A stretch of 64,000 bases of DNA from Nitrospina sp. LS_NOB (lineage in GTDB: Bacteria > Nitrospinota > Nitrospinia > Nitrospinales > VA-1), in NCBI GenBank assembly GCA_001542995.1, contig LFLA01000013.1, forward strand, positions 1 to 64,000, in the 5' to 3' direction. A program made the position numbers and the translations under genes. The notes under the pieces were generated by a model. It searched no databases. It was not told the DNA's origin and saw only the letters and a list, made by a program, of their open reading frames with translations. This document shows, piece by piece, positions 8,601 through 16,871 of the stretch (the first letter of the stretch is position 1; each line of letters starts with the position of its first letter).

Positions 8601-10254
8601 GGGTCACAATTCTCGGGTTGGTTTTGGTTATCAATCGATGAACAGTGCTCTGGAAAACCGTGTCCTGTTTCCAGTTCGCGTCATCGGGTTCCGGGTAGTC
8701 GAGGTTATAGTGCAAACCCCGGCTTTCTTTTCGGGTCATGGCTCCCTGAATGATCAACCGCGCCGTGATGGCGATGTTTCTCAACTCCAAGGTGTCCTTG
8801 GTAATTTTAAAGTTCCAGTAATATTCCTGAATCTCTTCCAGCAGAAGCTGAATGCGGCGCTCGGCCCGCTTCAGACGCTTGTCGGAACGAACAATGCCGA
8901 CATAGTTCCACATTAACCGGCGAATTTCGTCCCAGTTGTGTGATACGACGACCGACTCGTCACTGTCCACCGCGCTTCCGGGGTCCCATTCAGGAATCCG
9001 CTCCAACGGGCTTTTAGAATTTTTGGTTTCCTTAAACAATTTCACCGCCTTCTCCACCGCACGGTGCGAGAGCACTAGTCCTTCCAGCAGGGAGTTGGAA
9101 GCCAGCCGATTGGCACCATGCAAACCGGAGAAACATACCTCTCCACTGGCAAAAAGCCTTTTAATATTGGTCTGACCGTTGACATCCACCACCAGTCCGC
9201 CGCACATATAGTGCGCTGCCGGCACAACAGGAACAGGCTCCTGCGTCATGTCGAATCCGAATTCCAGACAGGTTTTATAAATATTGGGGAAGCGCTCGCG
9301 AATACGGTAACCCTCAAGATGCGTCGCATCGAGAAGGACGTAGTCATCGCCGCTCAGTTTCATTTCGTAGTCGATGGCCCGCGCCACCACATCACGGGGA
9401 GCCAGACAGCCTAAAGAATGGTAGTTCTCCATGAACGTGTCGCCGTTTTGCAAACGCAGGATTCCGCCCTCGCCCCGCACTGTCTCCGAAATGAGAAACG
9501 ATTTCGCTTTCGGGTGAAACAGGCAGGTGGGATGGAACTGGAAAAACTCCATATTGGCGATTTGCGCTCCGGCCCGATAGGCCACCGCAATACCATCGCC
9601 GGTAGCCGTGTCCGGGTTCGATGTATAAAGATAAACCTTGCCCGCGCCGCCGGTGGCCATGAGAATGACCCGGCCCACCATCGTCTCGACCTTTTGCGTC
9701 GGGTGGTTCAGGACATATAATCCCAACACCTCGTCCTGGTCGCTACCCGGATGAACCTTCTCCTCAAGCCTGGCCCGAGTGATGAGGTCAATAGCCATAT
9801 GATGTTCAAATATTTCGATATTGTCATGAGCGTGAACCGCTTCGATGAGGGTGCGTTCAATCTCCCAGCCCGTCAGGTCATTCGCATGCAGAATGCGACG
9901 TTTGGAGTGTCCGCCCTCTTTTCCCAGATCAAACTCGGCACCGCCCACGCGGTCGAACTGGGCACCGAGGTCGATCAACTCACGAATTCGTGCAGGACCC
10001 TCGCGGCAAGCGATGCGCACGAAGTCTTCATGGCAGAGTCCGCGCCCGGTTTCCATCGTGTCCTGAACATGCAGCTCGAACGAATCGTCCTCGGCCATCA
10101 CCGAGGCGATACCGCCCTGGGCATATTTGGTCGCCGACTCCTCCAAAGCGTCCTTGGTAATGATTCCCACCGAGCCGAACTTGCAGACCTTGAGCGCGAA
10201 GGTCAACCCCGCCACACCGGAACCAATTACAATGAAATCTTTTTCGATACCCAT
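8593..10254 (-). CDS. nadB: L-aspartate oxidase
   Basis: A 553-residue flavoenzyme that oxidises L-aspartate to iminoaspartate, the first step of de novo NAD synthesis; NadA then uses the product. The N-terminal FAD site reads VIGSGVAGLTFALK. Further family blocks are TKYAQGGIA, GGHSKRRILHANDLTG, MATGGAGKVY, FHPTCLF, PRDVVARAID, AAHYMCGGLVVD and the C-terminal GANRLASNSLLEGLV segment, with the helical tail RKESRGLHYNLDYPE shared with fumarate reductase flavoproteins. Length and domain order are normal. It shares an operon with ftsK through an 8-bp overlap. nadD of the same pathway is at 13 kb. Confidence 0.97.
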   Translation of the reverse strand: MGIEKDFIVIGSGVAGLTFALKVCKFGSVGIITKDALEESATKYAQGGIASVMAEDDSFELHVQDTMETGRGLCHEDFVRIACREGPARIRELIDLGAQFDRVGGAEFDLGKEGGHSKRRILHANDLTGWEIERTLIEAVHAHDNIEIFEHHMAIDLITRARLEEKVHPGSDQDEVLGLYVLNHPTQKVETMVGRVILMATGGAGKVYLYTSNPDTATGDGIAVAYRAGAQIANMEFFQFHPTCLFHPKAKSFLISETVRGEGGILRLQNGDTFMENYHSLGCLAPRDVVARAIDYEMKLSGDDYVLLDATHLEGYRIRERFPNIYKTCLEFGFDMTQEPVPVVPAAHYMCGGLVVDVNGQTNIKRLFASGEVCFSGLHGANRLASNSLLEGLVLSHRAVEKAVKLFKETKNSKSPLERIPEWDPGSAVDSDESVVVSHNWDEIRRLMWNYVGIVRSDKRLKRAERRIQLLLEEIQEYYWNFKITKDTLELRNIAITARLIIQGAMTRKESRGLHYNLDYPEPDDANWKQDTVFQSTVHRLITKTNPRIVTHE

Positions 10255-10476
10255 GCCCGGATTATATCAAATTACCCTTTTAAAATCAATTAACTACCGG
10301 CCATGCGGCCGGGGCAGATTGCAATGGCTTTTTACCACTAATAACAGTTTTCTCGGCTTGTGATATCCCCTTCCACTGACTTCATGCCCCGCAGGGGTAT
10401 AATAGACCCCTCTTTGTCAAAGAAGGGCTGGGGTGATTTACATTCAGGTGGGTTTTATTACTCACCAGCCCCACGT
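10255..10476. repeat. Intergenic region with family B palindrome
   Basis: Downstream of 10340 the sequence is repeat-derived: TGTGATATCCCCTTCC, then TTCATG and the palindrome CCCC-GCA-GGGG (10387-10397), then GACCCCTCTTTGTCAAAGA, which also occurs near 15.78 kb. No gene is visible. Bases 10255-10340 would carry the nadB promoter. Confidence 0.6.
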
Positions 10477-10485
10477 CTAGTGGGG
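10469..10485 (-). repeat. Family A hairpin containing a stop codon
   Basis: CCCCAC-TAGAC-GTGGGG on the minus strand, a perfect 6-bp stem with a 5-nt loop. The TAG in the loop (10477-10479) is the stop codon of the cobalamin-binding protein gene, whose last codon CAC lies in the left arm. Confidence 0.75.
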
Positions 10486-11406
10486 AAGTTGTAGGCCGGG
10501 CTGAAGGGGGATTATTCCCGCAGAGTAGGTTTCGCCAAACTCTGGGAACAGGTCGGGGTGGGTGCAATGGGCGAGAATTTCCAAGGAGTCCAGAATGCGC
10601 GGGCCGGGGCGGTTGAAATAAGAATTCCCATCCACCAGATAAAACCGGGGAGTTTGCCAGTCCTGCCAGGGAATTTGATTTTTCAGCAATTCCATTTCCT
10701 TCAAGGTCTGGTCCAACTTATAACCACAAGGTTTCACCACCACAACGTCAGGATTAATTTGAGTTAAAGCTTCACGATCTACAACGGGTGCGGGTTGGCC
10801 AATCTCGGCGATGCACACCTGGCCTCCGGCAATGTCGATCATTTCGGGAAGCCACATGCCGCCGACATAAATGGGTTCAATCCATTCTATCGTCAAAACA
10901 TTCGGCTTCTCATTTCCGCAGTCAGCGAGGCGGTCGCGCACGAACTTGACCCGCTCATCGACTTCTTCCAGAAACTGTTGTCCTTTTTGTTTCACCCCCA
11001 GCGTCTCGGCAGTACTCAGGACATCGTTCCAGATATCTCCCAGTTTTTTTGGCTTGAGAGAAATGATTTTTGCACCCAGCAGTTCCCGGCAAGCTTGTTC
11101 CACCTGCGAAAACGAAACAGCGCAGACATCGCACAGGTCCTGCGTCACGATGAAGTCAGGTTTAAGGGATTTCAACAACTCCACATCGAGATCATAAACA
11201 GATACAGCGTTTCTCATCACCTCAAGAACTGATTTATGAATGGCCGAGCTATCGAGCGACGGATTGACACGGGTGGAAGTGAGACGAGGCAGGGACTGGA
11301 CGGTCTCGGGATAATCGCATTCATGCGACACACCGACGAGGTTTTCCTCCAACCCGATTTTCACCAGAATTTCTGTTGCCGACGGAAGCAAACTAACCAG
11401 CTTCAT
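10477..11406 (-). CDS. Cobalamin-binding (BtuF-like) periplasmic-fold protein
   Basis: 309 residues of the type III solute-binding fold used by BtuF and other B12 or iron-complex receptors. Visible blocks are LVSLLPSATEILVKIGL, VSHECDYP, DLDVELLKSLKPDFIVTQDLCDVCAV and the C-terminal lobe ALTQINPDVVVVKPCGY. It has no signal peptide, a feature of the cytosolic 'cobalamin-binding protein' group found without an attached ABC permease. No btuC or btuD is nearby. Several cysteines (CDVC) are conserved in that group. The role in corrinoid handling is inferred from the family. The stop codon lies inside a family A hairpin, giving an end of LQLPH. Confidence 0.7.
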   Translation of the reverse strand: MKLVSLLPSATEILVKIGLEENLVGVSHECDYPETVQSLPRLTSTRVNPSLDSSAIHKSVLEVMRNAVSVYDLDVELLKSLKPDFIVTQDLCDVCAVSFSQVEQACRELLGAKIISLKPKKLGDIWNDVLSTAETLGVKQKGQQFLEEVDERVKFVRDRLADCGNEKPNVLTIEWIEPIYVGGMWLPEMIDIAGGQVCIAEIGQPAPVVDREALTQINPDVVVVKPCGYKLDQTLKEMELLKNQIPWQDWQTPRFYLVDGNSYFNRPGPRILDSLEILAHCTHPDLFPEFGETYSAGIIPLQPGLQLPH

Positions 11407-11453
11407 CTTATTTTCCTTGCAGGTTTAAAAACAAACTCTATTCAACGAATTCA

Positions 11454-11873
11454 TTAAGCCGCGCTAACCCTTTGCCTTCCATTCCTGCTACGGTACGTTG
11501 CCCCTACGGCTAGTAGTAACAGCATTAATGTCACACCACTGACGGTGAGACCCATTCTTGGCCCTGCGGGTTCATAAGAAAATTTGATGTGATGACTGCC
11601 CGGCCCTAACCGGACGGCCCGGTAAAAATAATTGGCACGGTGGATATGTTGCGGTTTACCGTCCACCTCCACCTTCCAGCCGGGAAAATAAGTGCCGAGC
11701 AAAACAAGAAAACCTTCTTCGTTCCGGCTGGTTTCAATATGCACCCGATTCGGGCCATATTCGATCTTTTCAACCTGGCCGGAAAAGTTTTTTGTTTGTT
11801 TCATCTCAACCGGTTCTGTCAACAAAACCTGTCGAAGCGGATTGAACCTGCCCAAAGCAAAAAACACTCCCAT
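11454..11873 (-). pseudogene. C-terminal remnant of a YfhO-type membrane glycosyltransferase
   Basis: 139 residues matching only the C-terminal end of large YfhO-family membrane proteins (normally over 700 residues). It has the beta-rich extracytoplasmic segment VHIETSRNEEGFLVLLGTYF, then PGWKVEVDGKPQ, NYFYRAVRLGPGSHHIKFSYEP and one final membrane helix (MGLTVSGVTLMLLLLAVGA) with a basic tail. The homology begins at about FNPLRQVLLTEP, and immediately upstream, near 11880, the DNA becomes repeat family C (GAGACCTTTGCATAACCC). All upstream membrane helices are missing. The gene therefore looks decapitated by repeat insertion or deletion and is probably not functional. Confidence 0.75.
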
Positions 11874-11884
11874 GCCGAAGGAGA

Positions 11885-12225
11885 CCTTTGCATAACCCGA
11901 GATTACCCCTGCGGGGCATGAGGGCTTTGGAACAATATCACGTCTTCATCGCGTACGCTCTTCAGGATGACAAAATAGCTCTTTATTGTCATGCTGATGC
12001 TTCGACAAGCTCAGCACAGGCTCCGTGAAGAATCCCCAGATTAGTGCAAGGCGAGATCCTTCGTCGCCTTCGGCTCCTCGAGGATGACAAACTGGCGTTT
12101 CTTGTCATTCTGAACGCAGTGAAGACGTGATATTTTTCCTTAACTTCGTGCCCCGCAGGGGTAATCTCGCTTTTCTGTTTTATCAACTTATGCAAAGGTC
12201 TCTCATTCTAAGGCCCCTTTAAAAT
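11885..12225. repeat. Dispersed repeat cluster (families B and C)
   Basis: No gene. Begins with GAGACCTTTGCATAACCC, the same junction sequence as at 54172. It holds two family B palindromes (CCCC-TGC-GGGG at 11906-11916 and another near 12150) and several TTCAGAATGAC-type units in both orientations. It separates the yfhO remnant from pilA. Confidence 0.8.
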
Positions 12226-12241
12226 TTTGAGGTGAAAATGT

Positions 12242-12284
12242 CAAAAAAAAATTCCCCTCCCCCCGTCAAACAAACAACGGGGAG
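12242..12284 (-). terminator. Rho-independent terminator of pilA
   Basis: On the minus strand a GC-rich stem formed by CTCCCCGT (12277-12284) and the complementary ACGGGGGGAG (12257-12266, with two extra G) encloses a 10-nt loop. It is followed by GGAA and a run of nine T. It lies 24 bp beyond the pilA stop codon. Confidence 0.85.
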
Positions 12285-12307
12285 CGAGGAATTTCCGTCA
12301 CAAAAAT

Positions 12308-12694
12308 CTATGGGGTGATAACCCCATTTTTATCAATGGTATATGTTACCGAAGTCGAGTCCGCACCGTGAAGCGCAGTTGCCGCGAAGTCAGCTGCTGT
12401 TTTCATGGTGACGGCAACGGTAACATCGTCCGATTTAGTAAAGCCATATTCTTCCGCTTTGACTTCACTCACCTCGCAATTCGTCATGGGGGTTTTATCT
12501 GCCCAGTAAGCTTTGCAAGCCATGAATAGATTCTGCAGAGCGGCTTTTGAGTCAGATTGGTAAGCCCTGTTCTTGTAAGCACTGAATTGAGGAATTGCGA
12601 TGGCGGCCAAAATACCGATGATGGCGATAACGATCAAGAACTCAATCAGAGTGAAACCCTTTTCTCCTCGAACCCGTCTAAATTTGGATAGCAT
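12308..12694 (-). CDS. pilA: Type IV major pilin PilA
   Basis: 128-residue prepilin. The leader MLSKFRRVRGEKG (13 residues) ends at the prepilin-peptidase site G|F, followed by FTLIEFLIVIAIIGILAAIA, the N-methylated hydrophobic helix with Glu5. The mature protein is ~115 residues. Two cysteines, in FMACKAYW and PMTNCEV, are close enough to form a small disulphide loop, and C-terminal beta strands (VTYTIDKNGVITP) end the fold. It is the shaft subunit for the pilus machine encoded at 22-29 kb. It is monocistronic, with a strong terminator and a sigma-54-like promoter. Position +6 onwards reads FLIVIAIIG rather than LMIVVAIIG, an ordinary variation. Confidence 0.95.
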   Translation of the reverse strand: MLSKFRRVRGEKGFTLIEFLIVIAIIGILAAIAIPQFSAYKNRAYQSDSKAALQNLFMACKAYWADKTPMTNCEVSEVKAEEYGFTKSDDVTVAVTMKTAADFAATALHGADSTSVTYTIDKNGVITP

Positions 12695-12779
12695 TTTTAC
12701 TCCTCCATGGTTAGCAAAATAAACTTTATAGTTAACAAAAGAAACTTTGGATAAGCAATATTTACAGTTACCTATTATT

Positions 12780-12796
12780 TAGCAAAACCCATGCCT
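12780..12796 (-). promoter_or_regulatory. Sigma-54-type promoter upstream of pilA
   Basis: Minus-strand AGGCATGGGTTTTGCTA matches the -24/-12 consensus (TGGCAC-N5-TTGC) in GG and GC with the required 10-nt spacing between them. The start site would be near 12768, giving a leader of about 70 nt before the pilA start codon. PilS/PilR-controlled pilA genes in many Gram-negatives use sigma-54. No regulator gene is in this window. Confidence 0.55.
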
Positions 12797-12846
12797 TCTA
12801 TATAGCCACCGGATATATATATTATAACCTGTTAATTTTAAATATG

Positions 12847-12881
12847 TTATAAATTTTTCCTTCTGCAGGAAAAATTTATAA
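12847..12881. promoter_or_regulatory. Perfect AT-rich inverted repeat between pilA and nadD
   Basis: TTATAAATTTTTCC (12847-12860) is followed by loop TTCTGCA and its exact complement GGAAAAATTTATAA (12868-12881), a 14-bp stem. It lies between divergent pilA and nadD. No gene reads into it from either side that would need a terminator, so it may be an operator or a leader structure. Confidence 0.5.
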
Positions 12882-13027
12882 ATGTCGGAATCCATAGCTA
12901 AACCGACAAAAATTGTCAGTCCAAACTGCCAAGTTTTGTCAGCTGATGAAAATGTTTGTAGAGAATGGGCTCCATAAACTCATTATCTCTTGCCATATTT
13001 AGAGGTTTATGAAACGATTTATTGCAT

Positions 13028-13714
13028 ATGAATAGCGAATTAAAGCGAATGGGTTTGCTGGGAGGAACATTTGACCCTGTCCATAACGGGCATCTGGACC
13101 TTGCCACACAGACGATGCAACTATTTGATTTACAAAAAGTTTTGTTCATTCCTGTGAGCCAGTCTCCGCACAAGCTGCAAGACCGGCCTTCCTCTTCGCC
13201 ACACCGGGTCGCCATGCTTGAGTTGGCCCTTGATCAGGAAACCGCGTTTTCCATAGATTTGCTGGAAATTGAAAAAGGGGGCGTTTCCTATACTATCGAG
13301 ACATTATCCCGGTTAAAGGAAAGCCATCCCGACTGGGAGCTTTTTCTGATTCTTGGGGCCGATGCCTTCATGTTGATGGATACCTGGAAAAGCTTTGCCG
13401 ATATATTAAAACTTTGCCACGTGCTGGTAGGCACACGGCCAGGCATCCAGCTAGTGCTTCCGGCTAAATTGAGCCAGGCACTGGGAATCAAAAAAAATCC
13501 GCTGGAAAATAATAATCTGCCGATAACTTTGAATCCGGTCGCCGGGAAAACCATACAGCTATATCAAATTCCAACACAAGATATTTCATCCAGAGAAATC
13601 CGGCTTAAGGTGCAAGCAGGAAAAGAAATCAAAAATTTGTTGCCCCCTGCGATTGATCATTATATTATGAAACATCAATTATATCGGACAGAGTCCCCTC
13701 CAATTATGGTTTGA
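13028..13714 (+). CDS. nadD: Nicotinate-nucleotide adenylyltransferase
   Basis: About 228 residues. It adenylates nicotinate mononucleotide to deamido-NAD, the common step of de novo and salvage NAD synthesis. The nucleotidyltransferase signature GGTFDPVHNGHLDLA is near the N-terminus; the ISSREIRLKVQAGK segment near the C-terminus matches the family's second ATP-binding site; and ELFLILGADAFMLMDTW is the substrate loop. An ATG at 13028 gives MNSELKRMGLLGG. A second ATG at 13049 (MGLLGGTFDP) is equally possible, and no strong ribosome-binding site decides between them. The stop codon TGA touches the start of rsfS, a common gene pair. Confidence 0.93.
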   Translation: MNSELKRMGLLGGTFDPVHNGHLDLATQTMQLFDLQKVLFIPVSQSPHKLQDRPSSSPHRVAMLELALDQETAFSIDLLEIEKGGVSYTIETLSRLKESHPDWELFLILGADAFMLMDTWKSFADILKLCHVLVGTRPGIQLVLPAKLSQALGIKKNPLENNNLPITLNPVAGKTIQLYQIPTQDISSREIRLKVQAGKEIKNLLPPAIDHYIMKHQLYRTESPPIMV

Positions 13715-14068
13715 ATGAGAGAAAAATTAAGCGCTCTTCAACAGCTAGCCGTTGATTCTGCCGCAGAAAAAAAGGCTTTTGACATTCTCATTCTGGACTT
13801 GCGGAACCGCTCGGACCTGACAGATGCTTTCATGATCTGCAGTGGAAACTCCAAGGTTCACGTTCAATCTATTGTTGATGCCATCCTCGACAAGTATTAC
13901 CAGACCCGCAATAAACCCTTTGCCGTAGAAGGTTATTCGGGAGGCACTTGGGTGGTGGTCGATCTTGGAGATTTAATAGTGCATGTTTTCCATAAAAAAG
14001 CCCGCCTTCACTACGACCTCGAACGTCTATGGGGTGATGTTCCTGTTATCAAGGCAGTAGGCCAATAA
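13715..14068 (+). CDS. rsfS: Ribosome silencing factor RsfS (Iojap)
   Basis: 117 residues, the normal RsfS length. It binds uL14 on the 50S subunit and blocks subunit joining when nutrients are short. Characteristic blocks are DILILDLRNRSDLTDAFMICSG, HVQSIVDAI, VEGYSGGTWVVVDLGDLIVHVFH and RLHYDLERLWGD. It starts directly after the nadD stop codon, matching the widely conserved nadD-rsfS order, so the two are co-transcribed. The dksA-type gene follows after 30 bp. Confidence 0.96.
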   Translation: MREKLSALQQLAVDSAAEKKAFDILILDLRNRSDLTDAFMICSGNSKVHVQSIVDAILDKYYQTRNKPFAVEGYSGGTWVVVDLGDLIVHVFHKKARLHYDLERLWGDVPVIKAVGQ

Positions 14069-14098
14069 AGATTCCCCTTTCACCTTTAAACCACACCT

Positions 14099-14491
14099 AT
14101 GAACAAAAAAAAATTAGCGCAATTTCGTTCCCAATTAGAATCCATCCGGTCCAAGCTACTGGGGGGTGTTGAAAAGTCAAACCAGAATGTGAAAGAAAGC
14201 GAAATCGGGCAAATGGCTGACATCAGCGACGACGCTGCATGCGCCTACAACCGGCAGTTGGAAGGGGAACTGGGCGAACAGGGGTGGCAAAAACTCAAAC
14301 AAGTTGACACGGCCATCGAAAAAATCAGCGAAGAGGAATATGGAATATGCGCCCAATGCGGAAATACTATTCCCGAAGCCCGGCTGAAAGTGGTCCCCTA
14401 CACGGAATTCTGCACCCAGTGCCTGAGCGAAATGGAAAAAAATCTCAAGGCCATAAGCATCAATGACGAAAACCCGCTCGAGGAGAATTAA
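14099..14491 (+). CDS. DksA/TraR-type zinc-finger protein
   Basis: 130 residues. An N-terminal coiled coil leads to MADISDDAACAYNR, where DksA-type proteins carry the acidic tip, and to a C-terminal four-cysteine zinc finger, C84-x2-C87 (CAQC) and C105-x2-C108 (CTQC), with YGICAQCG and IPEARL matching the family. Members bind the RNA polymerase secondary channel, often with ppGpp, or act as small general regulators. It is shorter than E. coli DksA (151 residues). Its place between rsfS and a LapA/TPR gene suggests a growth-control transcript. Confidence is high for the family, moderate for DksA function. Confidence 0.85.
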   Translation: MNKKKLAQFRSQLESIRSKLLGGVEKSNQNVKESEIGQMADISDDAACAYNRQLEGELGEQGWQKLKQVDTAIEKISEEEYGICAQCGNTIPEARLKVVPYTEFCTQCLSEMEKNLKAISINDENPLEEN

Positions 14492-14493
14492 GC

Positions 14494-15720
14494 GTGACCT
14501 TGAAGCAAATCATCCTCTTTCTGATTTTTGCACTGCTCTCCATTTATACGGCGTTCCTGAATCCTCATGATTCGGTAGTTCACATCACCCAAAGCCAGTC
14601 GCTGAAGTTACCGACCGTTCTGCTTTTATTGGGTTCTATCCTTATCGGTGTGATGGTTACGGTTTTCCTGTTTTGGACTTTTAATTTAAAAAACGCACTG
14701 GCGCGCTGGAAAATCGGTTTTAAAAATAACCGGATCGAGAAAAGAAATCGCCGGATTGAAACCCTGTTCAAAAAAGGAGAACGTTTTTTTATCTGCGGCA
14801 AGACGGGCAAAGCGCAAAACCTTATCGAAAAGGTCATCGAGACATCTCCAGAACATGTCGACGCGCTCAACCTGATGGGGCGAATCCTGTCTGCCGCAGG
14901 CAAACCCGGGCAGGCAGAAATTTTTCACAAGAAAGCTCTTGCCCTCGAGCCGCGAAACATCCATGCGCTCTTTGATCTGGCAGATACCTATTCTAAAACC
15001 GACCGCCAAAGCGAAGAAATCGCTCTACTCCAGAAAATGCAAGAGATGAATCCAGGAACGGTCGTCCCCTTACTCCACCTTCGGGACATTTATTTAAAAG
15101 AGGAAGAATGGAAAAAAGTTTGCATCCTGCAGAAAAAAGTTTTGCCTCTTCTACGGGAAAACAATGAAGAATGGAAAAAGGAGCAAACCAATCTGGGCCA
15201 ATTCCTTTTTGAGCTCGGCAAGAAAAGTCTGCAAGCGGGAAACCGGGATAGCGCTATTTCCGAATTTAAACAGGCAATCCGCACTTCTGAACAATGCCTG
15301 CCGGCCTACTTATCATTGGGCGATGCCTATCTTGAATCCGGAAAACAAAAGCAGGCGTTAAAAATCTGGAAAACCGGATTTCAAAAAACCAGTGATAGAG
15401 CCTGCCTGGTCCGTTCGCAAATCGCGCTCAGGGAATCCGATGACTATCAGGAACTTTTGCGCACCTATGAAGAATCTCTAGAAGCCACAAACCCGAAAGA
15501 CCGATCCCTGCTGGTGCTTTTATTGTCTACCTTTTATTTGGAACATGGGTTGGAAGATAAAGCCCGAGACCTGCTGGAGAACAACCTACCCCAACACCCA
15601 CTGCTTCACTCTTTGTTGCTGGAAAATGCGCGGCATTCAGGAAACGGCAATAACACTAAAACCTTTGAACTAACCCGCGACGCCATCTTCGCCCTCTCCA
15701 CTCGGCGTGGGGCCAGCTAG
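14494..15720 (+). CDS. LapA-like membrane anchor fused to LapB-like TPR domain
   Basis: 408 residues. Residues 1-70 form two membrane helices with the LapA/DUF1049 pattern (a short NPHDSVVHI strand between TM1 and TM2). A basic stretch follows, then tetratricopeptide repeats from ~100 to the end (for example HVDALNLMGRILSAAGKPGQ, and CLPAYLSLGDAYLESGKQKQ). In E. coli LapA and LapB (YciM) are adjacent separate proteins that control LpxC turnover and LPS assembly. Here the two parts are one polypeptide. The C-terminal rubredoxin-like zinc domain of LapB is not seen. The final residues (STRRGAS) come from a family A hairpin. The GTG-like start follows the upstream stop by 2 bp. Confidence 0.65.
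   Translation: MTLKQIILFLIFALLSIYTAFLNPHDSVVHITQSQSLKLPTVLLLLGSILIGVMVTVFLFWTFNLKNALARWKIGFKNNRIEKRNRRIETLFKKGERFFICGKTGKAQNLIEKVIETSPEHVDALNLMGRILSAAGKPGQAEIFHKKALALEPRNIHALFDLADTYSKTDRQSEEIALLQKMQEMNPGTVVPLLHLRDIYLKEEEWKKVCILQKKVLPLLRENNEEWKKEQTNLGQFLFELGKKSLQAGNRDSAISEFKQAIRTSEQCLPAYLSLGDAYLESGKQKQALKIWKTGFQKTSDRACLVRSQIALRESDDYQELLRTYEESLEATNPKDRSLLVLLLSTFYLEHGLEDKARDLLENNLPQHPLLHSLLLENARHSGNGNNTKTFELTRDAIFALSTRRGAS
15698..15710 (+). repeat. Family A gene-end hairpin, canonical copy
   Basis: CCAC-TCGGC-GTGG followed by GGCCAGCTAG, where the TAG (15718-15720) is the stop codon of the LapA/TPR gene. The hairpin itself encodes STRRG in the protein's tail. Confidence 0.7.
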
Positions 15721-16078
15721 CAATAGCATTTCTGGCTGGTAATCTTTATCTCGGCTTAAGAAGGTGTGCTGGAAAACTCTAGGACCCCTCTTTGTCAAGG
15801 AGGTGGTTAAACCTGCCCAAGTCGCGGTACGTATTATGTCCCCTCATTTGCCTTTTTGCCCCGAAGGGGTGATCTCGTTGTCTGTCATTCTGAGCGATAG
15901 CGAAGAATCTCCAGGTTAGCGCAAGGCGAGATTACCCCTTCGGGGCACGAAGGTTAAGGAAAAATATCACGTCTTCGTCACGTTGTTCCTCAGAATGACA
16001 AAATGGCCTCAAGAAGCAACCGGGCAAGCCGAGAGTATTATTGCCAGCAGTCTTAGCTATTGCAAGTTGGCCGCGCGC
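15718..16078. repeat. Long repeat region (families A, B and C)
   Basis: No gene. It starts with the family A downstream part (GCAATAGC, TCTCGGCTTAAG), then GACCCCTCTTTGTCAAGGAGG, then two family B palindromes in opposite orientation (GCCCCGAAGGGG near 15860; CCCCTTCGGGG near 15935), family C units and, from 16025, an inverted family A downstream part (GCCGAGAGTATTATTGCC, AGCTATTGCA) running up to the stop codon of the next gene. Confidence 0.75.
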
Positions 16079-16702
16079 CTAGTGCTTTTTGTAGAGTTGA
16101 TGGCTGAGGAGCTTGCTGTTTTTGGCGAAGACATGCGCCGAAACCAGCACGTTTTCCTTGAGGGAAAAATACATTCCCCTTTCAGGGTATTTAGCCATGC
16201 TGTCATTCATCGACTGGGGCACCCCATACTTGTCAATCATGACCGCGACCTTTGCTCCCATTTTAACGCCTTCGGCAAAGCTTCCTGTAAACGTAGGCAT
16301 AATTTCCAAAGCCTCAGCCTGCCTTTTGCCATTCAGGGAATGAATAACGATTCCATGGTTGGCGTGCTCAATGGAAATGCTGTCGAGTTTGGATTCCGTT
16401 CCACGCTTGATCTTCATGGAGCCGGGGATGCCGAGCAATTTGATCGCCTCGCTCAGAGACATCCCTACTTTGAGGTTTTTGCCGATGACCATGCCTTCCG
16501 GTTTTTTCTTTTTGGCTGGCTCTGCCTTCACCGGAGTGACAGGTTTTGCAGTCTCTACCTTGGCCATCTTAGCGGGTTTTGCCGTTTCAGCTTTCACTGC
16601 AGGTTTCGCGATTTGCTTTTCAGTCGGCGGCGTATCCGCCAACACCCCTGTGGGGAGCACCAAACAAGAGATAAATAAAACTGTAACCTTCAAAATATTC
16701 AC
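16079..16702 (-). CDS. Secreted Lys/Pro/Ala-rich hypothetical protein
   Basis: 207 residues, not recognised. A clear signal peptide (MNILKVTVLFISCLVLPTGV, cleavage near VLADT) is followed by ~50 low-complexity residues rich in A, K, P, V and T (repeated KAETAKP/KVETAKP units), then a ~135-residue folded part. In the folded part two related segments can be seen, VGMSLSEAIKLLGIPGSM and VKMGAKVAVMIDKYGVPQSM, suggesting a duplicated small domain in which a helix ends at a GxP turn. It is probably a periplasmic or envelope protein with a flexible tether. The stop codon TAG sits in a degenerate family A element (CAC-TAGGC-GCGC). It stands alone between repeats and the DraG-like gene. Confidence 0.6.
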   Translation of the reverse strand: MNILKVTVLFISCLVLPTGVLADTPPTEKQIAKPAVKAETAKPAKMAKVETAKPVTPVKAEPAKKKKPEGMVIGKNLKVGMSLSEAIKLLGIPGSMKIKRGTESKLDSISIEHANHGIVIHSLNGKRQAEALEIMPTFTGSFAEGVKMGAKVAVMIDKYGVPQSMNDSMAKYPERGMYFSLKENVLVSAHVFAKNSKLLSHQLYKKH

Positions 16703-16871
16703 CGGGTTCTCCTTTCAAAATCAGAAGGCAACGATCTAATAGTCAGCCAGATTGGGATGCCCTTATTATACCCCAAACGAAAAATTAAACATTTATTTTC
16801 AATCATTTAATGGACTATGGCTCGGTCAGGGGGAGATTTGATTTTGCGCCAGTTTCGGGCTCAGAGAGGGG

